Below, one piece after another: positions 37,334 to 45,624 of a stretch of 64,000 nucleotides of DNA. The translations under genes were made by a program, and so were the position numbers. The notes under the pieces are model-generated. The model did no database searches and was not told where the DNA came from. It was given only the letters and a program-made list of their open reading frames with translations. The stretch's first letter is position 1. The number at the start of each line of letters is the position of its first letter. Source of the stretch: Myxococcales bacterium (lineage in GTDB: Bacteria; Myxococcota_A; Polyangia; Polyangiales; Polyangiaceae); assembly GCA_016712525.1 (NCBI GenBank), contig JADJQX010000001.1, positions 1,922,001-1,986,000 of the forward strand. The letters run 5' to 3'.

Positions 37334-40300
37334 ATGGCGGTCCTCTCCTTCATCGTCGCGTTCGCGCTGAGGAACCGCGCCGTGGTTCTGTTGGCGTCGC
37401 TGCTGTTCATCGCCATCGGCGTGCGCGCGGCCGTCACTCTCCCGGTCGACGCCGTTCCCGACATCACCAACGTTCAGGTCCAGATCATCACCGCATCGCC
37501 CGCCCTCGGTCCGACGGAGATCGAGAAGATCGTGACGATCCCAGTCGAGCGGGCGCTCGCTGGGATCCCGAAGGCGACCGAGGTGCGCTCCGTCTCGAAG
37601 TACGGCCTCTCGGTCGTGACCGTCGTCTTCCAGGACGGGACCGATATCTACTTCGCTCGCCAGCAGGTGAACGAACGCATGCGCGAGGCGCAGGAGGCGA
37701 TCCCGGCTGGCTACGGCCGGCCCGAGATGGGCCCGAACTCGGGCGGGCTCGGGGAGATCTTCCAGTTTACCGTCGAGAACGACGCGCTCACGTTGATGCA
37801 GAAGGAGGAGGTCCTCGACTGGCAAGTGGCGCCCGCGCTGCGGACCGTGCCCGGCATCGTCGAGGTGAACAGCTTCGGGGGCGAGGACCGCCAATATCAA
37901 ATCGAGCTCGATCCGGGCCGCATGCAGGCCGCGGGGCTGTCGACGGCGCAGGTCATCGAGGCCCTCCAGAAAGCGAACGCCAACGCGGGCGGTGGCTACC
38001 TCGAAGCCAATCGCGAGCACGTCGTCATCGGGACCGACGGCCTCGTGCGCAGCCTCGACGACCTCCGGAACGTCGTCATCGCGGCCACCCACGAGGGCGT
38101 GCCGATTACCCTCGCATCGGTCGCCGACGTGCACTTCGGCGGCCGGCTTCGACGCGGCGCCGCCACGCGCGACGGCAAGGGCGAGACCGTGCTCGGTGTC
38201 GCGATGATGCTCCTCGGCGAGAACTCGCGCACGGTCACCGCGGCGGTGAAGGCGAAGCTCGCGGCGATCGAGCCCTCGCTCCCTCCGGGGACCAAGCTCG
38301 TTCCGTTTTACGACCGCTCGGTGCTCGTCAACCGCACGACGCGCACCGTGGGCAAGAACCTCGTCGAAGGCGCCGTGCTCGTGATCGTCGTGCTGCTGGT
38401 TCTGCTCGGCGACTTGCGCGCGGGGCTGGTGGTGGCGGTCGTCATTCCGCTCTCCCTCCTCTTTGCCGTCACGGCCATGAACGCGTTCGGGCTCTCCGGA
38501 AACCTCATGAGCCTCGGCGCGATCGACTTCGGGCTCCTCGTCGACGGCGCCGTCATCATCGTCGAGAACGCGGAGCGGCGGCTGTCGGAGGCGCGGCAGC
38601 AACGTGGCCGTGATCTCACCGACGAGGAGCGCACGCTCGTCGTCGAGACGGCGACCCTCGAGGTGCGATCCGCGAGCCTCTTCGGCGAAGCGATCTTGAC
38701 GATCGTGTACCTGCCCTTGCTCGCGCTCACGGGTATCGAGGGCAAGATGTTCCGGCCGATGGCGACGACCGTGCTCCTCGCGCTCGCCGGGGCGTTCGTA
38801 CTCTCGCTCACCGTCGTGCCGGTCCTCACCAGCATGGTGCTCGTGCCACGCAAGGAGCACCACGAGACGTGGCTCCTCCGGAAGATTCACGCCGCGTTCG
38901 TCCCGGTCCTCGGCCAGGCGTTCAAGCGTCGCGCCTTCGCGGTCGGCGGCGCCGTGGCGGTGTTGGCGATCGCGGTCGCGTGTGGCACTCGGCTCGGGGC
39001 GGAGTTCATTCCCCAGCTCGACGAGGGCGACATGCTCGTCGAGGCGCGGAGGCTCCCGGGCGCCGCGCTAACCGAGACGGTTCGCACGGACCTCGAGCTG
39101 CAGCGCGCGCTCTTGAAGATCCCCGAGGTGAGCCACGTCGTCGCGCGCGCGGGAGCACCCGAGGTCGCGACCGATCCGATGGGCGTCGAGCAGTCCGACG
39201 TGTACGTGTCACTCAAAGAGCGCAGCGAGTGGCGGAAGGGGCTCAGCCGCGAGGCGCTCTCGAAGGAGATCGCCGAGGTCGTCGAGAAGGAGGTCCCCGA
39301 GATCGCCGGCGGTGTCTCCCAGCCGATCCAGATGCGAACGAACGAGCTCGTCGCGGGCGTGCGTTCGGACGTGGCGCTCCTCCTCTACGGTCCCGATCTC
39401 GACGAGCTCGCGCGCGTAGGCGAAGCCGCAGCGAAGGCCATCCGAGGCATCGACGGCGCCGCCGACGTGCGCGTCGAGCAGGTGGCGGGCCTGCGCTACC
39501 TGCGCATCGTCCCCGATCGCCGCAAGCTCGCGCGCTACGGCCTCACGGTCGACGACGTGAACCAGCTCACCGAGACGCTCTCGGTAGGTCACCCGGTCGG
39601 GGAGGTGCTCGAGGGGGAGCGCCGCTTCTCGATGGTGGTGAAGACCCGCCACGGCTACGACGGCGACGTCGAGCCGCTCCGTGGGCTCCCGCTGCGCGCG
39701 GTCACGGGCCAGGTCGTCCCCCTCGGCGACGTGGCCGACGTCACCTTCGTGACGGGCCCGGCGCAGGTTAGCCGCGCGAGCCAGTCGCGGCGTCTGACCG
39801 TCGAGTTCAACGTCCGCGGGCGCGACCTCACGACCGTCGTTGCCGAAGCGCGCGCCGCGGTCGAGAAGGCGCAGAAGCTCCCGACCGGCTATCGCGCCGA
39901 GTGGGGCGGGCAGTTCGAGCACTACGAGGAAGCGCGCGGCCGCTTGATGGTGGTCGTCCCGATCGCGCTCGGGCTCATCGGGTTCTTGCTGTGGCTCGCG
40001 TTTCGCTCGGGCAGGCTCGCTGCGCTGATGTTCTTGAACGTGCCCTTCGCCGCCGTGGGAGGTGTGATCGCGCTCGCGCTGCGCGGGATTCCATTCTCGA
40101 TCTCGGCCGGGGTCGGTTTCATCGCGCTCTTCGGCGTCGCGGTGCTCAACGGGCTCGTGCTGGTGTCGTTCGCGCGAGATCTCGAGGCGGCGGGCAAGTC
40201 GCACCTCGAGGCGATCCGAGAGGCCACGGAGCTCCGCCTTCGGCCCGTGCTCACGACCGCGCTCGTCGCGTCGCTCGGGTTCATCCCGATGGCCATCTCG

Positions 40301-40480
40301 ACGGCCCCCGGGTCGGAGGTGCAGCGGCCGCTCGCGACGGTGGTGATCGGAGGGCTTGTGAGCGCGACGTTGTTGACGCTCGTGGTTCTGCCGGTGGTCT
40401 ATGCGTGGCTCGCGCCGAAGGTGGAGGAGGGGACCCCCTCGCTACGGCCGCCTCCCTCGCTGCGCCCAGGGAACCCGTGA
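37334..40480 (+). CDS. czcA: CzcA-like heavy-metal RND efflux pump
   Basis: At 1048 residues this has the usual length of an HME-RND pump, with twelve membrane helices arranged as one plus five twice. The start region reads RNRAVVLLASLLFIAIGVRAAVTLPVDAVPDITNVQVQI, typical of CzcA/CusA. The proton-relay motif in helix 4 is DFGLLVDGAVIIVEN, with Asp398 and Asp404. This form is found in the divalent-cation group (zinc, cobalt, cadmium, nickel) rather than in the copper/silver CusA group. Two large periplasmic porter domains lie between. It drives metal export from periplasm and cytoplasm with proton influx. One base separates it from czcB. Downstream lies a broken small gene. Confidence 0.93.
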   Translation: MAVLSFIVAFALRNRAVVLLASLLFIAIGVRAAVTLPVDAVPDITNVQVQIITASPALGPTEIEKIVTIPVERALAGIPKATEVRSVSKYGLSVVTVVFQDGTDIYFARQQVNERMREAQEAIPAGYGRPEMGPNSGGLGEIFQFTVENDALTLMQKEEVLDWQVAPALRTVPGIVEVNSFGGEDRQYQIELDPGRMQAAGLSTAQVIEALQKANANAGGGYLEANREHVVIGTDGLVRSLDDLRNVVIAATHEGVPITLASVADVHFGGRLRRGAATRDGKGETVLGVAMMLLGENSRTVTAAVKAKLAAIEPSLPPGTKLVPFYDRSVLVNRTTRTVGKNLVEGAVLVIVVLLVLLGDLRAGLVVAVVIPLSLLFAVTAMNAFGLSGNLMSLGAIDFGLLVDGAVIIVENAERRLSEARQQRGRDLTDEERTLVVETATLEVRSASLFGEAILTIVYLPLLALTGIEGKMFRPMATTVLLALAGAFVLSLTVVPVLTSMVLVPRKEHHETWLLRKIHAAFVPVLGQAFKRRAFAVGGAVAVLAIAVACGTRLGAEFIPQLDEGDMLVEARRLPGAALTETVRTDLELQRALLKIPEVSHVVARAGAPEVATDPMGVEQSDVYVSLKERSEWRKGLSREALSKEIAEVVEKEVPEIAGGVSQPIQMRTNELVAGVRSDVALLLYGPDLDELARVGEAAAKAIRGIDGAADVRVEQVAGLRYLRIVPDRRKLARYGLTVDDVNQLTETLSVGHPVGEVLEGERRFSMVVKTRHGYDGDVEPLRGLPLRAVTGQVVPLGDVADVTFVTGPAQVSRASQSRRLTVEFNVRGRDLTTVVAEARAAVEKAQKLPTGYRAEWGGQFEHYEEARGRLMVVVPIALGLIGFLLWLAFRSGRLAALMFLNVPFAAVGGVIALALRGIPFSISAGVGFIALFGVAVLNGLVLVSFARDLEAAGKSHLEAIREATELRLRPVLTTALVASLGFIPMAISTAPGSEVQRPLATVVIGGLVSATLLTLVVLPVVYAWLAPKVEEGTPSLRPPPSLRPGNP

Positions 40481-40501
40481 TGCTCGGCGTGGGACGGGGC
40501 G

Positions 40502-40802
40502 ATGCGCACCCGCTTTGCGCTCTTCGCGGTCGGAGCGTGGCTTCCGTCGTGCGCAGCGGTGTCGGGAACGGTCGGGCCAGCGAGGCGAAGACGGCGCTCC
40601 AGTGCGCGTCACTCGATGCCGTCTTCGCTCCCCTCACCGCTACGGCAACATCCGGCCGCAGTTCGAGCTCTACCGGGGCTGCGGCAAGTACGCCGTGCTT
40701 CGGTGCACGTACACCACCGAGAACAGCGCGTGCATCACCATCGAGGCTCTCGACGCCAAGACGGCCGAAGCCGCGGCGCCGATGAGCTTCGGTGATAACT
40801 GA
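40502..40802 (+). pseudogene. small Cys-containing lipoprotein gene with two frameshifts
   Basis: Three short frames in series make one plausible protein. An ATG at 40502 gives a signal with lipobox-like LPSC and AVSGTVG. A second frame gives GRASEAKTALQCASLDAV. A third frame from about 40640 gives RYGNIRPQFELYRGCGKYAVLRCTYT...CITIEAL to a TGA at 40800. The Gly-Cys-Gly-Lys...Cys pattern is common in myxobacterial exported proteins. The shifts lie near 40570 and 40635. It follows czcA by 21 bases and may once have been part of that operon. Confidence 0.55.
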
Positions 40803-40834
40803 CGTCGTCGCGCCAGCCTCATGTCTATCCGGGT

Positions 40835-42985
40835 CTACGGTCGCCTTCGCGACCGCCTAAGCGCACCGAGCACGAGGAGCGCGCTGACCGTTGCCCACCA
40901 CGTACCGCCGGCGCCTCCCGAGATACCGCACCCACCACCTGCGAGGTCCGTCCCATCCAGGGGCTGCAGTTCCGAAAGTGCTGCGTCCGTCGTCTGGCCG
41001 GGCGGCAGCGACCCTGCGTCGTTCGCGGTGCCTGACGGAGCCGGGGATGCATCGGGTCGCGCAGCCGCGTCGGGTAGCGCTCCGGCATCGGCAACCGCGC
41101 TGTCGGCTTCGATGGCCGCGTCGCCCTGGGCGTCGCTCCCTGCGTCCTCGGGTCCCGCGTCGATCGTAGGCAACGCCGGGTCGAAGATCTCCGCGCTCGC
41201 GACGAGGATAGGACCAGGGTTACGTCCACCGACCGCGATCGCCCGGCCGTCCGACAGCGCGGTCGCCGTGTGCCCGTACGCCCGCAGCGCAGCACCCCGA
41301 AACCTCTGGAACGAGAGGGTCGCCGGATCGAAGAGCTCGCCGTCGGAGAACCCCTCCACCAACGATTGGCCCGCGACGAAGAGCACGCGGCCGTCGGGCA
41401 GGGGAGCCGACGCGAGGTCGAACCGCGCGCGCGCCATCGGACCGACCGTCGTCCACGTGTTGGTGCTCGGATCGTAGCGGTCCACACGCGCGAGCGCTTC
41501 GTCGGTCGCGTTGTATCCGCCCGCGAAGAGCACCGTTCCGTCCATCAGCACGGCCGACGCATGCAGGGTGCGCGGCGCCGGCATCGGGGCGAGAGACGCC
41601 GCGGACGCCCAGCCGGTGCCCAACGTGTAGAGCTCGAGGGACGCGAGCGCGCCGCTCTCCGGGTCGGTGCCTCCGCCCACGAGGACACGCCCGCCCGAGA
41701 GCGCGACGGCAGTCTGGAAGTAGCGAGTCGTGTTGATCTTGCCGGCGGGCACGAACATGCCGAGGGCAGGGTCGTAGCGCTCGGCCTCGCGGAAGTGGTC
41801 GCCCGAGTTGTCGTAGCCCGCGCTCACGAGCACCGAGCCGTCGCCGAGCGGCGTCGCGGAGTGACCGGCGCGAGGCACCGCGAGGCTGCCGGTAGTGCGC
41901 CACATCCCGGTCGCGGGGTCGTAGATCTCGGCGGTCCCGAGCACGTCCATTCCCATGTTGGTGAGGCCACCCGAGACCAGTACCTCGCCGCCGAGCAGAG
42001 CCGAGGCTGCGGCGTCACGCGCTGTCGCGAGCGAGCCCGTAGTCGCCCACGCGCCTTGAGACCAGATCTCCGCCGTCGTCACTTCGATGGAGGTCGAAAC
42101 GGGATCCGTGGTCTGGCCACCTGCGACGAGAACGCGATCGGGGGCGCCCGGGAGGAGGACGGCGACGTGACCGTGGCGAGGGGCGGCGAGCTGCATCGTG
42201 CTCGTCCACGCCGGATCGACGACGGCGGGATAAACGAGCTTCGAGGGGTCCCACGAGACCCGGACGCGACACGCCTCGGCGCCCGGGGTCACGACGGGCC
42301 GCCCGAACGGCGCTCGCGGTGAGCGGTCGAGATTGCAGCCCACGACGTCGACATGAGCGGGCCGCACTGTGCCCGCGCTATCGACGAGGTAGGGCGCCGC
42401 CATGCGAAGGCGTGGGGCCCCGCCCGCGTCGAGGAGCTCGAGGGTCCGCGCGACGAGGCGCAGGCCTGCGACTCCGCGGCCGAGCCGGACCTCGTAGTCG
42501 ACGCTCGCGCCCGCGCGCTCGGCCGCGACGACCACCCAGTCTTCGCTCCCGCCTTCGATCGGACGGGCGATGACGTCGCGTCCGTCGCCGACGGCCCGGT
42601 AGAGGAGATGGCCGCGCGTGGCCTCGGCACCGACATGAGCCACGCCGAGCATGCGCACCGTCGACGCGACCCCCGCCGACTCGAGCTCCAATGCTCCGTC
42701 GGCGTAGCGCGCGAAGCGCACGCGCGAGCCCTCGGACACGATCGCGTCCTCACGTGCCTCGTAGGCAAACGTTCGCGGGCCGAACAGCTCGGACGAACTC
42801 CGTCCAAGAGCGGGTCCCCACGCGAACGCGCTCGCGATCGCGTCGAACCGAGCGACGGCGGCGCGGGTGCCAGTCATGGCAACCGGTCGGTCCTCGGCGC
42901 TACGCGAGCACCCACTCGCCATGGCGGCGGCACACATGGCAACGGCACCGCCGAAGAACGAGCCCAGCATCGCGGAGCGTCTCAT
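40835..42985 (-). CDS. Kelch-repeat exported protein with MYXO-CTERM-like tail
   Basis: Started at the ATG at 42985 (716 residues), the protein has a signal with a lipobox-like ASGC at Cys26. A ~200-residue beta domain holding WDPSKLVYPAVVDP follows, as in other myxobacterial cell-surface proteins. Then come about six Kelch/beta-propeller repeats (each with Arg-His-Gly-His or similar, LLPDGRVLVAGG-like and AEIYDPATGMW-like strands). An Asp/Ala-rich linker leads to the C-terminal GGGCGISGG, hydrophobic segment and RRSRRRP, a MYXO-CTERM-type sorting signal. Ligand unknown. It is oriented against the efflux operon and divergent from the thioredoxin-like lipoprotein. Confidence 0.85.
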   Translation of the reverse strand: MRRSAMLGSFFGGAVAMCAAAMASGCSRSAEDRPVAMTGTRAAVARFDAIASAFAWGPALGRSSSELFGPRTFAYEAREDAIVSEGSRVRFARYADGALELESAGVASTVRMLGVAHVGAEATRGHLLYRAVGDGRDVIARPIEGGSEDWVVVAAERAGASVDYEVRLGRGVAGLRLVARTLELLDAGGAPRLRMAAPYLVDSAGTVRPAHVDVVGCNLDRSPRAPFGRPVVTPGAEACRVRVSWDPSKLVYPAVVDPAWTSTMQLAAPRHGHVAVLLPGAPDRVLVAGGQTTDPVSTSIEVTTAEIWSQGAWATTGSLATARDAAASALLGGEVLVSGGLTNMGMDVLGTAEIYDPATGMWRTTGSLAVPRAGHSATPLGDGSVLVSAGYDNSGDHFREAERYDPALGMFVPAGKINTTRYFQTAVALSGGRVLVGGGTDPESGALASLELYTLGTGWASAASLAPMPAPRTLHASAVLMDGTVLFAGGYNATDEALARVDRYDPSTNTWTTVGPMARARFDLASAPLPDGRVLFVAGQSLVEGFSDGELFDPATLSFQRFRGAALRAYGHTATALSDGRAIAVGGRNPGPILVASAEIFDPALPTIDAGPEDAGSDAQGDAAIEADSAVADAGALPDAAARPDASPAPSGTANDAGSLPPGQTTDAALSELQPLDGTDLAGGGCGISGGAGGTWWATVSALLVLGALRRSRRRP

Positions 42986-43116
42986 CGCTAGCCTCCCGGT
43001 CGCGCAAACCACGCCTCGGGGCGCCTGGTCGCCTCACGGGTATACGCGACCGGCGACGTCGTCGCCATTCGAAACGAGCGGTCAGTGCAGCCTCGAAGGC
43101 AGTCTGAAAAAAGCTG

Positions 43117-43141
43117 TAAGAATCCGGCCGGCCCGGCGTCA
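43117..43141 (+). promoter_or_regulatory. putative ECF promoter of the thioredoxin-like lipoprotein
   Basis: GC-TGTAAG, 16 bases starting AATCCGG, CGTCA. An in-frame ATG at 43147 would lie at the expected transcription start, so the downstream ATG at 43198 is the better gene start. Confidence 0.55.
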
Positions 43142-43197
43142 GTGAAATGAAACCTGCGTACGCCCCAGCGGCTGCGCGTTCACCTCCGAGGCTCCCG

Positions 43198-43947
43198 ATG
43201 GTTGTTCACTCGCCCTTCGCGCGCGTGTTGCCGCGCGTTAGTACGGCGCTCCTCGCCATTGCCCTGTCCGCTTGCAGCGCTTCGTCGACGACGACGCAGG
43301 CCGAGCAAGACAAGGGCCTTGAAGGGGAGGGAACGGGCACCCCCACCGGCACGGAGACCAACCCGTACGGCAAGCCGTATCCGACCGCACGCATCGGTAC
43401 GAAGGCTTCGACCCACAAGAAGACCGCGGCGGGCACGCCGGGCGACGTGATGAAGAACTTCAAGTTCTACGGCTACCCGAAGGGCGACAAGTCGCAGGGG
43501 CTCCAGCAGGTCTCGCTCGCCGACTACTTCGACCCAGAGGGCAGGGCCTACCGGCTCATCCACATCCAAGCTGCCGGCGTTTGGTGTGGACCCTGCAACC
43601 AAGAGGCGAAAGCGGCGGCCCCTCTCTCCGACGAGTTCACCACCAAGAAGATCGGCTGGATCACCGCCCTCGTCGAGACGTCGAAGCGCGGCGCCCCCTC
43701 GGTGCCCTCCGACCTCGACAAATGGCTGACATCGTACCCGTCGAACTTCTCGCACGTCCTCGATCCGAACAACGCGCAGTTCGGCGTCTTCTTCGATGCG
43801 GCCGCCATCCCTTGGAACGGTGATCTCGACGCCCGCACGATGGAGATCCTCTACGCCGCCACCGGTGGCCTCGCGACGCAGGAGGCCATCCGCGAGGACC
43901 TCGATGCCTGGCTCCGGTTCCTCGACACGTACCCCGCGGCGAAATAG
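43198..43947 (+). CDS. TlpA/thioredoxin-like lipoprotein
   Basis: Read from the ATG at 43198 the protein has 249 residues, a signal with lipobox LSAC (Cys26) and a linker. A thioredoxin-like domain follows, with the redox motif Trp-Cys-Gly-Pro-Cys at residues 129-133 (GVWCGPCNQEAKAAAPL), the FDPEG strand before it and a cis-Pro-like Ile-Pro (AAAIPWNGDLDARTMEILYAATG) near residue 200. TlpA-type proteins reduce disulphides or metal-binding Cys in the periplasm. The ECF-type promoter ahead suggests induction by metal stress. An AraC-type gene follows 161 bases later. Confidence 0.85.
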   Translation: MVVHSPFARVLPRVSTALLAIALSACSASSTTTQAEQDKGLEGEGTGTPTGTETNPYGKPYPTARIGTKASTHKKTAAGTPGDVMKNFKFYGYPKGDKSQGLQQVSLADYFDPEGRAYRLIHIQAAGVWCGPCNQEAKAAAPLSDEFTTKKIGWITALVETSKRGAPSVPSDLDKWLTSYPSNFSHVLDPNNAQFGVFFDAAAIPWNGDLDARTMEILYAATGGLATQEAIREDLDAWLRFLDTYPAAK

Positions 43948-44108
43948 CCGCCGCCCCCGAACCACCGAAAGCCCTCGTCGCACAACGAACCGCTCCCGAG
44001 AGAGCGCGAGGCCCGCGCGAATGTCGTTCCTCTGTCGCCGCCAACGCCCATCCTTCGGAACGGGTCGTATCGACGCGCGCCCCGCGCTTCGCCCGAGGAG
44101 GCCCGCAC

Positions 44109-44900
44109 GTGCGTGACTCCGAGATCGCGGGAGCGCTCGGGATTGGCCGGGGCTTCGCGGTGTTCGTAGGCCGACGGGCGGTCACCCCACTCCACGCTCA
44201 TCGGGCCGTTCAGCTCGTCGTCTCCGCGAAGTCGAGCTTCGAGCCCCGCACCGCCGGCACGCTCCCGCGCTTCGCCGAGATCGCGCTCATTCCCTCCGGT
44301 GCCCCGCACAGGCTCGAGGCCGACTCCGCGGTCGCGATTCTGCTCGTCGACAGAGATGGACCGCGCGGTCGACGCCTCGATGCGCTTGCGGGCGCTCCCC
44401 TCAGCGACGCGCATCGTCGCGCGATCCGCGCCGTCGCGCCGCCGACCCCCACCGCCGTCGATGTTGCGCGGGCGACGCGCGAGTGGCTCGAAGCGCTCGA
44501 CGTAGGGGGTCCCGATGGCGGTCCTTCGGAAGAGGTGTCGACCGTGCTCGCGGTCGTCGAGCGCGCCGCGCTGTCCGGCGAGAGCATGGGGCTCGTCGAC
44601 GTCGCGCGCGCGGTCTCCCTCTCGCCGACGCGTGTCACGCATCGCGTCTCGCGTGAGCTCGGGTTGCCGTATCGCGCCCTCGTACGTTGGACGCGAATGC
44701 GCGTGGCGATGCGAGCCCGCTACGCGGGGAAGTCGCTCACCGAGGCGGCGCTCGCCGCCGGGTTCGCCGACGCGAGCCACCTCTCTCGAACGTTTCGGGC
44801 CGCCCTAGGGGTCGCCCCCTCGTGGCTCTCGGAGCGGGTGTCGTTTCTGGAGGTCGAAATCGACCGCGCCGTTCAAGCGTCGCCGAAGCGGATCCCATAG
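44109..44900 (+). CDS. AraC-family transcriptional regulator
   Basis: This 263-residue protein starts at a GTG placed eight bases after GAGGAGG, a strong ribosome-binding site. The N-terminal ~130 residues form a cupin-like sensor (VGRRAVTPLHAHRAVQLVVSAKSSFEPR, with two His in His-Ala-His). The C-terminal ~100 residues carry two helix-turn-helix units: LVDVARAVSLSPTRVTHRVSRELG and SLTEAALAAGFADASHLSRTFRAALG, with the family signature near the end. It probably binds an unknown small ligand. Its target is unknown; neighbours are the thioredoxin-like lipoprotein and sigma factor 2. Confidence 0.9.
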   Translation: MRDSEIAGALGIGRGFAVFVGRRAVTPLHAHRAVQLVVSAKSSFEPRTAGTLPRFAEIALIPSGAPHRLEADSAVAILLVDRDGPRGRRLDALAGAPLSDAHRRAIRAVAPPTPTAVDVARATREWLEALDVGGPDGGPSEEVSTVLAVVERAALSGESMGLVDVARAVSLSPTRVTHRVSRELGLPYRALVRWTRMRVAMRARYAGKSLTEAALAAGFADASHLSRTFRAALGVAPSWLSERVSFLEVEIDRAVQASPKRIP

Positions 44901-44963
44901 ACGGATAGGGTCGGGCGCGTGCCCGATCGCACCCGAACACTTCATCAGTTTGGCAATTGTTGC

Positions 44964-45593
44964 ATGGGCGAAACGAGGAACATCCTGCGACGTCGGCCGG
45001 AAGGGTCGCTGGTCGCTCAGCGGCAGGCCCCTCCGGCGCTTCGGAGCATCGCCGCGGCCGACCGAGCCGCCCTCGTGGCCCGCGCGTGGCGCCTGACAGG
45101 CTCGCGACCCGACGCCGAGGACGCCGTTCACGACGCCGTCTTGAAGGCGCTGCTCCACTCGGACGAGCTCCGCGACGAGCGGCGCACGGCGGCCTGGTTG
45201 GCGAGGATCGTCGAGCGCCAGGCTCAAGACGGCGTGCGCATCGCGCATCGCGCGCAGCGGCGAACAGACACCGAGGTCGTCCTCGAGCGCATCGCCTGTC
45301 CACCGACGGCGACGGCGCTCTGCGTGTGCGCACGTAGCCAGGTCGCCGGACTGCGTCCCGCGTACAGCGAGGTCGTCCTCCGGGTCGACGAAGCGGGCGA
45401 GCCGCCCGTGGCCGTCGCGCGCGCGCTCGGGCTCTCCGTGAACGCCCTCACAGTTCGCTTGTTCCGTGCGCGCGTCGCGCTGCGCGCCTTGATCGAGGCT
45501 CACTGCGGCACCACCAAGCGCTCGCTCGGCTCGTGTCCGTGTGCAGCGCGCGGCTCGTGCGGAGCCTCGTCGTCCCTCGAGGCTCCCCCTTGA
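44964..45593 (+). CDS. CorE-like metal-responsive ECF sigma factor 2
   Basis: The 209-residue protein, read from the ATG at 44964, has region 2 (RPDAEDAVHDAVLKALL, WLARIVERQAQDG) and region 4 (AYSEVVLRVDEAGE, AVARALGLSVNALTVRLFRARVAL). As in sigma factor 1, a Cys-x-Cys (LCVC) sits in the linker and a Cys-rich tail follows region 4 (HCGTT, then CPC and SCG). The tail differs from that of factor 1 in Cys number and spacing, so the two may sense different metals, as CorE and CorE2 do. No anti-sigma gene is seen. The AT-rich leader just before the ATG resembles that of sigma factor 1. Confidence 0.86.
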   Translation: MGETRNILRRRPEGSLVAQRQAPPALRSIAAADRAALVARAWRLTGSRPDAEDAVHDAVLKALLHSDELRDERRTAAWLARIVERQAQDGVRIAHRAQRRTDTEVVLERIACPPTATALCVCARSQVAGLRPAYSEVVLRVDEAGEPPVAVARALGLSVNALTVRLFRARVALRALIEAHCGTTKRSLGSCPCAARGSCGASSSLEAPP

Positions 45594-45624
45594 GCGTCTC
45601 GTGTTCCCCGCCACCAAGGTGATC

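Noticed and set aside
43147..43197. Upstream ATG of the thioredoxin-like lipoprotein
   Set aside because: It would lie at the predicted transcription start six bases after the -10 box, and the signal peptide fits better from 43198.
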